From: Phycisphaerae bacterium
GTDB taxonomy: Bacteria; Planctomycetota; Phycisphaerae; Phycisphaerales; SM1A02
Assembly: GCA_016873335.1 (NCBI GenBank)
Contig: VGXN01000001.1
Coordinates: forward strand, 26,681-90,680
Length of the DNA stretch: 64,000 bases
Direction: 5' to 3'
Below the pieces are notes generated by a model. The model was not told the origin of the DNA. It saw only the letters and a list, made by a program, of their open reading frames with translations, and searched no databases. The position numbers were made by a program, and so were the translations under genes. Below are positions 49,721-58,332 of this stretch, in pieces (position 1 is the first letter of the stretch; each line of letters starts with the position of its first letter).

Positions 49721-50314
49721 GTGGATTCCGGCGCCAACATCCGCGATACCAAGGCGATTCTGGATGCGAAGGCAGTGATCGTGAAGGCTGCGCGCAGCAT
49801 GGCATCGGTCCTCGAGGAGTCGCAGGCGGATTCGGAACGGTTTGCGATGTGGCTGTCGGGGGAAGCACAAGCTGGGTGGGAACGACAGGTGCGTCTGCGC
49901 ACCACGCGGCTCAATGAGGCGCGGTCTGAACTCATGCGGAAGCAGATGCAGCCAACAGCGGATGGTCGGCCGCCATCAACAGTCGATGAACGAAAGGCGG
50001 TCTCTCGCGCCGAGGCAGCGCTCGCCTCTGCAGAGGATCGCTTGCGGCGGACTCGGCACTGGGTCATGGAGTACCAACGGGTCTTGGCAAACTTCCGCGC
50101 GGGGATGGGGTCACTCGGGACATTCGTCGATCAGGTTGCGCCATCGTCGGTTGCCGCGCTCAACAGGATGGCGGAATCGGTCGATGCCTATCTCGCGGCG
50201 CAGGCTTCTCCGATTGTCGACACATCCACCAGCGATGTCACGCCGAAGGACGCGGCAACATCGATGCGCCGATCAGGCAGCGATCACCCGGACGCCGATG
50301 GAGCGCATTCATGA
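49721..50314 (+). CDS. Helical coiled-coil protein of unknown function in the WXG/FtsK cassette
   Basis: 197 aa, GTG start; 'SVLEESQADSERFAMWLSGEAQAGWERQVRLRTTRLNEARSELM...AVSRAEAALASAEDRLRRTRHWVMEYQRVLANFRAGM'. Confidence 0.7.
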   Translation: MDSGANIRDTKAILDAKAVIVKAARSMASVLEESQADSERFAMWLSGEAQAGWERQVRLRTTRLNEARSELMRKQMQPTADGRPPSTVDERKAVSRAEAALASAEDRLRRTRHWVMEYQRVLANFRAGMGSLGTFVDQVAPSSVAALNRMAESVDAYLAAQASPIVDTSTSDVTPKDAATSMRRSGSDHPDADGAHS

Positions 50315-50538
50315 GCGACTCCTCTCACAAGGCAAAGTTGAAGGATGCGGTGCGTACCCTGCAGGCACAGTGGAGTGTCATTCGAAGCCAATGGAACGAT
50401 GCGCAGAGCGACCGTGTGCAGCATGAGGTGGTCGCGCGCGCCGAAGAGTCCGTGCGTCTTGCGGTTCTGGCGCTTGACCAGCTCGGCGAGGCGATCGCGC
50501 GAGCCCGCAGCGACTGCAGTGAGGGCGGTGGCATGTGA
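50311..50538 (+). CDS. Small (75 aa) helical protein in the WXG/FtsK cassette
   Basis: 'KLKDAVRTLQAQWSVIRSQWNDAQSDRVQHEVVARAEESVRLAVLALDQLGEAIARARSDC'; ATGA overlap upstream, overlap with the next gene downstream. Confidence 0.65.
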   Translation: MSDSSHKAKLKDAVRTLQAQWSVIRSQWNDAQSDRVQHEVVARAEESVRLAVLALDQLGEAIARARSDCSEGGGM

Positions 50539-53500
50539 CTGAGCATGCTGCCGCGACATCCATGGCAACCCCTGCTGCAGATGTGGGACAGCGCCCACTC
50601 TCTGAAGTGGCGAACGAGGTGGCTTCGCTCATCGTTTCGGCTCCCGCGGCACGCCTCGAGGCAGAGGCTGCGCTCGCGGCATTCGTTCAGTCTGTCGAGC
50701 CGCCTGAGCAAGCTCGGCATGGGACGGAGTTGAAGCGACTTGAGGCAGCACGTGAGAAGGTCTGTGGAGAAGTGGATGCCAAGGCGTCTGCGGCTCTGGC
50801 GCAGGCAACGCAGCGACATGCCGCGAACACAGCCAAGATCGATGACGAAGAGCGACGCACACTGGAACGCGCGGAGGATCAACTGGAGTCTGAAATCGAC
50901 GGACTGCAGCAACGCATGGACGAGAAGATCTGGACGGCCGACTCGATCTATGAGGAGCAGGAGCCGTCCTTTCTGAAGGAGCACGAGGAGCGAACGAAGC
51001 AGTTGCAAACGACCTATGACGGTGCGTGCACGACACTCATCCGAGCTCGTGATCTGCTCGGACGGGCGCGCGCGATTCCCACTGCGGTTTCGGATCTTGC
51101 TGCGCCAGTTCTTGGAGTTGATCCGATGTCTGACTTCACACTCGAGGCGTCCGCTGCAGAAGAGCTGCTTGGTCGCATTCGTCGCATGTCGCTCGCGCTC
51201 ATTCTTCGCAACAAGATTTCACAAGCGGCGTGCTTCTTCGTGGTCTTGCTGCTGTCGGTTGGCGCGGTGACATTCACTGTGGGATGGGCAGACTCGACGG
51301 GACCGATGGTCGTTGCGGGCGCGCTTGTTCTTGCCGTGATCATGCAAGTGGTCGTCTTTGTGTCCGCTGGGCGTGCCCTGCGCACCACCGCTCAGGAAGT
51401 GTCTCGACGTGAGGCGCATCTCGCCCAACTGCTCGCTGCGGTGATGCACTGGAGCGATGTCACACGAGTTCGTTTGACAGAAGCAGCGACGGTTCGACAT
51501 CAAAGGGAGGTCGGGAGCGTTCGCGCGAGCCTTGCCGAGCGGCGTGAGGCGTTGCAATCGCAGTTGCCGCAGCGGCTCGAGCGTGTGAAGGCGGCGGCGG
51601 CTGAACTTCGCGCGAAGAACGACGGTCAACTCCAGCAGATTCAAACCAGTGCCGCCAAATCGGTTCAAGATCTGATGGAACAGATCGATGCTCGGCATGC
51701 GACGGCGCTCCAGCGCGAGAGTGATCGCCACACTGCCCGAACCCGTGAGATCGCGGCGGTTGTCGAAGCGCGTCGCACTGCGCTGCGCAGCGAATGGCAC
51801 ACGGCACAGGCGCAAGTGGTCCGAGACCTGCAGTGGATCGGCGACCTTGAGCGCCGACAGTTCCTGCCGTGGAGCGATCCCACATGGGAGCGCTTTGATG
51901 GCTCTGCCGAGCCGCGGACTGCGATCAGCCTCGGACACGTCACCATCTCGCTCCATGGGATCAAGGGTGCACTCCCAGTTGCACCCGACTTGGCGTGGCC
52001 CGCAGGCACGCCGCGCATCGTTCATGTGCCTGTGACACTCTCCGTTCCGACACAGGCATCTCTGCTGATTGAGGCGGGTATGGAGGGGCGTGAAGCGGGC
52101 GTTGCTCTGCTGCAGGAGTCGATGCTTCGGCTCCTCACCATGCTGCCGCCCGGCAAGGCGCGATTCACGATCTTCGATCCTGTTGGGCTTGGGGAGAGTT
52201 TCGCTGCCTTCATGCATTTGAGCGATGATGCGGAGCATCTGGTGGGCGAGCGCATCTGGACGGATCAGCGGCAGATGGAGCAGCGCCTGACCGATCTCTG
52301 TGAGCACATGGAGACGGTCATCCAGAAGTTCCTGCGGAACGAGTACTCGGATCTCGCCGCGTACAACCGCCAGGCTGGTGAACTCGCAGAGCCCTATCGC
52401 TTTCTCGTGATGGCTGATTTCCCGGCAGGTCTGAACGAGAGCGCGCTTCGGCGACTCAACAGTGTCATCACAAGCGGCGCTCGGTGCGGTGTCTTCACGC
52501 TTCTGCTGCACGACACGCGGCAGACCGTTCCGAGCGACTTGGACCTGCGTGATCTGCGGGCACGCGCACTGAACTTGGTGTGGAAGTCTGAGCGGTTTGT
52601 CGTGGCAGGCACACCGCTCGAGCCCTTCCCATTCACCGCCGGATCGCCGCCCGCGAATGACCGAGCGACTGCACTGTTGAAGCGCATCGCGGCCTCGGCG
52701 AAGCGCGCCAAGCGCGTTGAAGTTCCCTTCTCGGTGATCGCGCCCCAGCCGGCACGGCGTTGGTCCGAGACCACCAATGAATCGATCACTGTTCCGCTTG
52801 GTCGTTCGGGAGCCACGCGCCTTCAGTCGCTCGCACTTGGATTCGGTACCAGTCAGCACGCACTCATTGCTGGCAAGACAGGATCGGGCAAGTCAACGCT
52901 GTTGCATGCGCTGATCACGAACCTTGCGCTACGGTTTTCTCCCGATCAGGCCGAGGTCTGGCTGATCGACTTCAAGAAGGGTGTCGAGTTTCGCACCTAC
53001 GCATCGCACGGTCTCCCCCACGCGCGCGTGGTCGCGGTGGAGAGCGACCGCGAGTTCGGGCTTTCGGTCCTGCGCGGGCTTGATGCCGAACTGCGGCGAC
53101 GCGGGGATCTGTTTCGTGGAATCGGCGTTCAGGATCTTGCTGGATTCCGCCGTGGAAAGCCGGCCGAGCGGATGCCGCGAACCCTGCTGATTGTCGACGA
53201 GTTCCAGGAACTGTTCACGGAAGACGATAAGGTCTCCGAGGAGTCCGCTCTCTTGCTTGACCGACTCGTCCGACAGGGTCGCGCGTTTGGCATCCATGTG
53301 GTACTCGGCTCGCAGACGCTTGGCGGCGCGTACTCGATTGCGCGGGCAACGATGGGACAGATGGGTGTTCGTATCGCGCTTCAGTGCAACGAGGCTGATT
53401 CGCAGTTGATCCTTGCCGATGACAATGTCGCGGCGCGGTTGTTGGCCCGTCCTGGAGAGGCGATCTACAACGATGCAGGCGGTCTGGTCGAGGGAAACAA

Positions 53501-54452
53501 TCCCTTCCAAGTCGTTTGGCTTGCCGATGCGGATCGTGATCGCCTGCTCTCTGAAGTGCGCGCTCTTGAGAAGTCGCATGCCTGCGCGTCCCGTCCTCCG
53601 ATGATCGTGTTTGAGGGCAGTGCGCCTGCACTGCTTGAGGCCAACGCCATGCTGCAGGCAGCAGCGACGCGGCGAGGGCGCGAGGTGGTGCTCGCGCCAA
53701 GGCTGTGGCTCGGGGATGCTGTTGCCATTCAGGATCCAACGTGTGTTCCACTGCGTCGGCAGTCTGGCAGCAATCTGATGGTGATCGGGCAACGGGAAGA
53801 TGCGTCCGCTGGAGTGGTGGCAGCGGCGCTTGTTTCAATGGCCGCGCAGTGCGGATCGAATGCACGGGTCGTGTTGCTCGATGGAACGCCCGTCGACGAT
53901 GCGGCGTACGACACGCTCGCCGGACTCCGCCGCGAACTCGGGCTGCTCGGGGACAGCGGCGGATTCCGTGACGCGGATGCGCTCATCACTCAGGTGGCTG
54001 AAGAGGTTCGCCGCCGTGCCGCGACGGGAGAGTCGAAGCGCGAGCCCATCCTGCTTGTCGTCCACAGTCTGCACCGGTTCCGTTCCCTGCGGCGGAACGA
54101 GGATGACTACGGCTTTGGCTCTGGCGGCGCGGCAGCAGTCAGTGGCGACAAGTTGCTCGCGGAGATCCTTCGCGACGGTCCGACCGTTGGCGTTCATGTG
54201 CTTGTGACGGTGGATAGTGCGACCAATCTGGCGCGTTCCATCGATCGGAACGCGCTGCGTGAGTTTTCGTGGCGGGCGCTCTTCCAAGTGAGCGCGACCG
54301 ACTCGAGCACACTCATCGACTCCCCCGCCGCGAGCAAACTTGGTCCGCAGCGCGCGCTGTTGCATCAGGAGGACGCAGGTACGCAAGAGAAGTTTCGACC
54401 GTATGCGTTCCCCACGGGATCTTGGCTCGCCGGCTTCGCAGAACGCCCTTGA
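50535..54452 (+). CDS. FtsK/SpoIIIE-domain membrane ATPase (type VII secretion EccC/EssC-like)
   Basis: Walker A 'LIAGKTGSGKSTLLHALITNLALRFSPDQAEVWLIDFKKGVEFRTYASHGLPHARVVAVESDREFGLSVLRGLDAEL', Walker B 'TLLIVDEFQELF', 'GRAFGIHVVLGSQTL', 'ALQCNEADSQLIL', 'RPGEAIYNDAGG'; two TM helices at about 51200-51370. Confidence 0.9.
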   Translation: MTEHAAATSMATPAADVGQRPLSEVANEVASLIVSAPAARLEAEAALAAFVQSVEPPEQARHGTELKRLEAAREKVCGEVDAKASAALAQATQRHAANTAKIDDEERRTLERAEDQLESEIDGLQQRMDEKIWTADSIYEEQEPSFLKEHEERTKQLQTTYDGACTTLIRARDLLGRARAIPTAVSDLAAPVLGVDPMSDFTLEASAAEELLGRIRRMSLALILRNKISQAACFFVVLLLSVGAVTFTVGWADSTGPMVVAGALVLAVIMQVVVFVSAGRALRTTAQEVSRREAHLAQLLAAVMHWSDVTRVRLTEAATVRHQREVGSVRASLAERREALQSQLPQRLERVKAAAAELRAKNDGQLQQIQTSAAKSVQDLMEQIDARHATALQRESDRHTARTREIAAVVEARRTALRSEWHTAQAQVVRDLQWIGDLERRQFLPWSDPTWERFDGSAEPRTAISLGHVTISLHGIKGALPVAPDLAWPAGTPRIVHVPVTLSVPTQASLLIEAGMEGREAGVALLQESMLRLLTMLPPGKARFTIFDPVGLGESFAAFMHLSDDAEHLVGERIWTDQRQMEQRLTDLCEHMETVIQKFLRNEYSDLAAYNRQAGELAEPYRFLVMADFPAGLNESALRRLNSVITSGARCGVFTLLLHDTRQTVPSDLDLRDLRARALNLVWKSERFVVAGTPLEPFPFTAGSPPANDRATALLKRIAASAKRAKRVEVPFSVIAPQPARRWSETTNESITVPLGRSGATRLQSLALGFGTSQHALIAGKTGSGKSTLLHALITNLALRFSPDQAEVWLIDFKKGVEFRTYASHGLPHARVVAVESDREFGLSVLRGLDAELRRRGDLFRGIGVQDLAGFRRGKPAERMPRTLLIVDEFQELFTEDDKVSEESALLLDRLVRQGRAFGIHVVLGSQTLGGAYSIARATMGQMGVRIALQCNEADSQLILADDNVAARLLARPGEAIYNDAGGLVEGNNPFQVVWLADADRDRLLSEVRALEKSHACASRPPMIVFEGSAPALLEANAMLQAAATRRGREVVLAPRLWLGDAVAIQDPTCVPLRRQSGSNLMVIGQREDASAGVVAAALVSMAAQCGSNARVVLLDGTPVDDAAYDTLAGLRRELGLLGDSGGFRDADALITQVAEEVRRRAATGESKREPILLVVHSLHRFRSLRRNEDDYGFGSGGAAAVSGDKLLAEILRDGPTVGVHVLVTVDSATNLARSIDRNALREFSWRALFQVSATDSSTLIDSPAASKLGPQRALLHQEDAGTQEKFRPYAFPTGSWLAGFAERP

Positions 54453-54527
54453 GGCCGTTCTCAGGTCACGGGTATCAATCGACCGCAGCCGCAGACAAGC
54501 GGGAGCGGATACCCTTCCCTGTGCATC

Positions 54528-54601
54528 GGGCGCTTAGCTCAGCTGGCTAGAGCACTGCCTTTACATGGCAGGGGTCACAGGTTCGAATCCTGTAGTGCCC
54601 A
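54528..54601 (+). tRNA. tRNA-Val (anticodon TAC)
   Basis: GGGCGCTTAGCTCAGCTGGCTAGAGCACTGCCTTTACATGGCAGGGGTCACAGGTTCGAATCCTGTAGTGCCCA cloverleaf; anticodon loop TTTACAT. Confidence 0.97.
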
Positions 54602-54678
54602 TTTGGTTGGTGTGGGAATCGGTGTGCGCGTGCTGAGGGCGATTCGCGCAAGGGGTGCTGCGCGGATCCTGGGTCGCA

Positions 54679-55776
54679 TCAGTCGCAGACCCAGCGCATG
54701 CAGCGCTCGAGGCCCCAAATGCGACGCGCCCCAAACTTGTGGAAGACAAGCCAGCAAGCCAGCAGGAACAGCGTGGCAAGCACGCACGCCGTCCCAACGG
54801 GCATCGCATCCTCCCAAAACGCGGTTGGATCGCCCGTCTGCGCAAGCCCGTACATCCACAGCGGCCAGATGTGCACAATGTGGTGCAGCACATAGATCGT
54901 CAGCGAGTATCTGCTGAATGACTCGGCGATGGCGAGCACGCCGTTCAGCCGACTCGGCGCAGGCTGAAGATCAAGGAATCGATGCCCCACTGCGAACAGC
55001 AGGATCGCCATGCCAATGGTGCCAAGCGCATACTCCGTACTCGGCGGATACAGGTCCCATCCGATGAAGTACCGCAAGGCGACCCCATCTGGCATCACGG
55101 GTCGAGCCATGATGAGAACGACAGATGCCGCAGCCAGTGACAGTCCGATGATTCCAAGGTCCCTGGTCCGACGAACACGATCGCAGTCGGCGCCCGCGCG
55201 CGCGAAGAGTCGTGATGCGCACAGATAGCCGGCGATCGAGAGGGCGATCCACGGGAAGATGGGGAAGTAGCCAGTGACAAGAAATCCAGTCAACACATCG
55301 GAGAGCGTCCAGTCGTAATCAAAGTGCCTCTGTTCCCAGAAGGCTGCATAGTCAGCCATGTGTTGAAGCACAGGCGAGATGAGCACCGCCATGCAAGCGA
55401 TCAACACACAGATCGGCTGCGGCACGCGGCGTAATCCATTGAGAACAAGCAGCGCACTCCCGATGAAGGTGAGCACATCCCAGTTGAAGACATCCTCCGG
55501 CAGCCACACCAACACGTTGAAGGCGAAGCCTGCGCCAAACACGAACAGCCCGCGGCGCACGGAGATCTTCGAGACATCCTGTGCAACCGATCCCCCGGCC
55601 AACTTCGCATCCGACCAGAGGAAGTAACTCGCTCCCGAGAGAAACACGAAGAGCGGCGCGCCAAACCCGGCAATGTCCGGGGTATAGCCGGCGAGATTCT
55701 CGCTGAAGTGCACGAACACCATCACGATGATCGCGATGGTTCGCAGTACATCGATCGAAGGGAAGCGCGTGGTCAC
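54679..55776 (-). CDS. Multi-TM acyltransferase-like membrane protein (HGSNAT/DUF1624- or DUF418-like)
   Basis: 'RFPSIDVLRTIAIIVMVFVHFSENL', 'FGAPLFVFLSGASYFLW', 'ISVRRGLFVFGAGFAFNVLVWLPEDVFNWDVLTFIGSALLVL', 'FSRYSLTIYVLHHIVHIWPLW'. Confidence 0.8.
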   Translation of the reverse strand: MTTRFPSIDVLRTIAIIVMVFVHFSENLAGYTPDIAGFGAPLFVFLSGASYFLWSDAKLAGGSVAQDVSKISVRRGLFVFGAGFAFNVLVWLPEDVFNWDVLTFIGSALLVLNGLRRVPQPICVLIACMAVLISPVLQHMADYAAFWEQRHFDYDWTLSDVLTGFLVTGYFPIFPWIALSIAGYLCASRLFARAGADCDRVRRTRDLGIIGLSLAAASVVLIMARPVMPDGVALRYFIGWDLYPPSTEYALGTIGMAILLFAVGHRFLDLQPAPSRLNGVLAIAESFSRYSLTIYVLHHIVHIWPLWMYGLAQTGDPTAFWEDAMPVGTACVLATLFLLACWLVFHKFGARRIWGLERCMRWVCD

Positions 55777-56549
55777 GAGGTGGTTGCGGCCAGAAACTCA
55801 AACGCCCACAAGAGGAGTTGTGCGGCGAGCAGCACGATAATCACCCATTCGAGTTGATGCCCGGTACGCGCGAGGAAAAAGTCGCTTGCACGTTGACCAC
55901 ACATCTCATAGGTGTCGCGAATCACATCCAGTTGTGTGCCTGCGGCCTCAAATCGTGACGCCATGCAGAGGCGTTCGCGCATGCGTTCTGCCACTTGGCT
56001 CGCCAAAGTCGGCGGATGCTCCAGCGGCGAGAGAAGGTAGGGTGCGATGCGCGCGAGGCGCGACCGAAGAACCACCGCCTGCGTCAGCCGCCCCTGCAGT
56101 TCGGTGCGGCGGGCGACCGACCTTTCGTTGAACTCAAAGGCCAGCGGCGCGTCCGACTCCAAAGCGGGCCAGCACTCGGCGATACTCCGCTCGATCGCTT
56201 GCAACTCGCGTTCATGTTTGGTTGCCTCCAGAACGACCCTTCGAAGCGACTCCAATCGATCGGCTGGTGCAAGGATTGCACACCGCCCAATCGACCAGTA
56301 CAGGTGCGCGCCCTGGAACGCCGTCCAAAGTGCAGCCCGGCCGTGCGCCGATGGATCGGCATCCACCCACTGCCGAACAGCATGAGGAAGGTCGCCGTCG
56401 GATCTGGGCATGCACAGAAGTCCCATGCTGGCCCCATCGTGTCCGATCGGTGCGGATTCCTCGATGGTCGCGTCGGAAGCGATCGCGCCTGCGAGCCCGC
56501 TTTGCTGTGCTGTCGTGTTGTCGGCCGTTGGGTGTGGTGTGGTTGCCAT
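55773..56549 (-). CDS. Possible RMD1/DUF155-like protein with C-terminal TM
   Basis: C-terminal 'IRDTYEMCGQRASDFFLARTGHQLEWVIIVLLAAQLLLWAFEFL' resembles RMD1/DUF155 C-termini; N-terminus taken at MATTPHPT to avoid overlap. Confidence 0.55.
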   Translation of the reverse strand: MATTPHPTADNTTAQQSGLAGAIASDATIEESAPIGHDGASMGLLCMPRSDGDLPHAVRQWVDADPSAHGRAALWTAFQGAHLYWSIGRCAILAPADRLESLRRVVLEATKHERELQAIERSIAECWPALESDAPLAFEFNERSVARRTELQGRLTQAVVLRSRLARIAPYLLSPLEHPPTLASQVAERMRERLCMASRFEAAGTQLDVIRDTYEMCGQRASDFFLARTGHQLEWVIIVLLAAQLLLWAFEFLAATTS

Positions 56550-56565
56550 TGGATGGAGTGGCGGG

Positions 56566-57924
56566 TTACTGATCACATTGCTGCGCGACCTTGGCTGCGA
56601 TCCATGCAGCGACGTACTCGGCAGACTCGAGTGCACCGTTCACGGTCGAGTCGTAAAGGTAATCGCCGACCACGAACAGGTTGGGATGGTCGATGGGCTC
56701 TGGGCAGTGGCGACGGTCAATCGGCATGGGGTGGGTGCCGCCCGGCATGGCGCTGACGGCACCGACCCAGCGGTGAACGCGCGTCTCGAGGGGGTTGCTG
56801 CGATCGTCCTTGAGTGCAGGCGGGAGCGACTCCAGAACTCGGCGGACGATCTCCGAATCGGAGGCAAGCGCCATCTCGCGCGCTGCATCGCCTGCGAGCA
56901 ACCATCCCAGAATCCCCTGCGTGACTGTGGGATCGCGGAGCGCCTCGTCGTAGAGACAGCACCCGCCGAAACGGTCCAGCATCCAGAACGAGCCTTGAAC
57001 GCGACTTCGCCAGAAGGGCCTCTCGTAAAGAAGCGTCACGCGCAGGTAGTGGGCCGGATGATTGTGGTGCGACTGATGACTCGCGATTGCAGTCGCAAGC
57101 CGCTGTCCTGCGAAATCAACCTGCGCCATGGCGTCGTGCGGAAGTGCCGCAACGACCGCATCGAACTCCCTCTCCGTCGACACACCGCGTTCCTGAATCC
57201 GCACGCGAAGCCTGCCGTTTGAGGATCGTGCCACCTGCGTGGCGCGGCAGTGAAGCCGCACATCGGCGTCCAGTCGTGCAGCCAGCGAGGTCATCAGCCG
57301 CTCGTTCCCCCCATCGATGGCGTAAAGCTGCATGTACTTGGGGTCGTTCATCAGATAGTTCTGAAGCCCATACTCCACGTTGGTCTGCGCAGGTTCCGCC
57401 GCGAGATCGCTGTGGATGAGATGGTTGACATAGTGGCGTGCGTGTGGACTTGCAATGCTTGCAAGTGTCGTGTCGAAGCGCGCTGTTTCAGGGGCAACGG
57501 GCAGATCCGTATCGCCGGATGCGTAGAACTCGCGTGGGGTCATTCGATCTCGAGCCTGACGATCGAACGCAAGGAGCGCCTGGGCAGCCGCAGGACCAAG
57601 ACGGTCGCGGACATCATCCACATTGGCAATCGGATGACCGTCCACCACGACGACGGGACCGCTCAAAGGACGAATCGGTAGACCAAGTTCGAGGACCAGA
57701 TCCTTGAGTGGGTCGCGCCCGAGTCGCTCGTAGTCGTACAACTCCGCAGCCCCCACCTCATAACGCACGTTGGTCGATGCGAACTGGCCCGTCTGCATTT
57801 TCCCGCCGAGCCGACTCGATGCCTCGAAGATCGTCACCCGCAGTGGTCTGTCGACGATGCGCTGCAGTTCATAGGCTGTGAACAGACCTCCAGGACCGCC
57901 TCCGATGATGGCAACATCCGCCAT
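56566..57924 (-). CDS. FAD-dependent amine oxidase / protoporphyrinogen oxidase-like oxidoreductase
   Basis: N-terminal Rossmann 'DVAIIGGGPGGLFTAYELQRIVDRPLRVTIFEASSRLGGKM'; C-terminal 'PNLFVVGDYLYDSTVNGALESAEYVAAWI'. Confidence 0.9.
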   Translation of the reverse strand: MADVAIIGGGPGGLFTAYELQRIVDRPLRVTIFEASSRLGGKMQTGQFASTNVRYEVGAAELYDYERLGRDPLKDLVLELGLPIRPLSGPVVVVDGHPIANVDDVRDRLGPAAAQALLAFDRQARDRMTPREFYASGDTDLPVAPETARFDTTLASIASPHARHYVNHLIHSDLAAEPAQTNVEYGLQNYLMNDPKYMQLYAIDGGNERLMTSLAARLDADVRLHCRATQVARSSNGRLRVRIQERGVSTEREFDAVVAALPHDAMAQVDFAGQRLATAIASHQSHHNHPAHYLRVTLLYERPFWRSRVQGSFWMLDRFGGCCLYDEALRDPTVTQGILGWLLAGDAAREMALASDSEIVRRVLESLPPALKDDRSNPLETRVHRWVGAVSAMPGGTHPMPIDRRHCPEPIDHPNLFVVGDYLYDSTVNGALESAEYVAAWIAAKVAQQCDQ

Positions 57925-58058
57925 GACGAGGAGGGTTGTCCGCCCAATCCAACGAGGGACAACACAATCCAGTTTGGGAGGGTTGATAACGCCATGAAGT
58001 CATGGTGCTGCTGCCCTTGCAGAATCCGCCCGAATCTTCATGCGCCTTTACCCGAAGC

Positions 58059-58160
58059 CTATGGGCAAGTTCCCCACTTGCTGAGAAGGATCGTCCAGTC
58101 GCCCGAACCGACGACACCGTCCCCATTGAGATCGGCGTCTCCTCCGAGATGACCTCGGCG
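58059..58160 (-). pseudogene. Orphan dockerin-like C-terminal remnant
   Basis: Minus-strand frame reads '...GHLGGDADLNGDGVVGSGDWTILLSKWGTCP*' with no credible coding sequence upstream in that frame. Confidence 0.5.
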
Positions 58161-58332
58161 ACGGATTTGATCTCGTGGAAATGCCCAGGTATGGAGAGCT
58201 TGTGATGAAGGCGATCCAAACACTCGGCAAGGAAGCCAGCGACGATCGCCTTGTGCGAGTTGCTCTCGCGTTTCTCCCAGTTCCATCCGTCCTGTTGGTT
58301 CGGTGGCGATTGCCCGCCTGAACATCCGAGGA

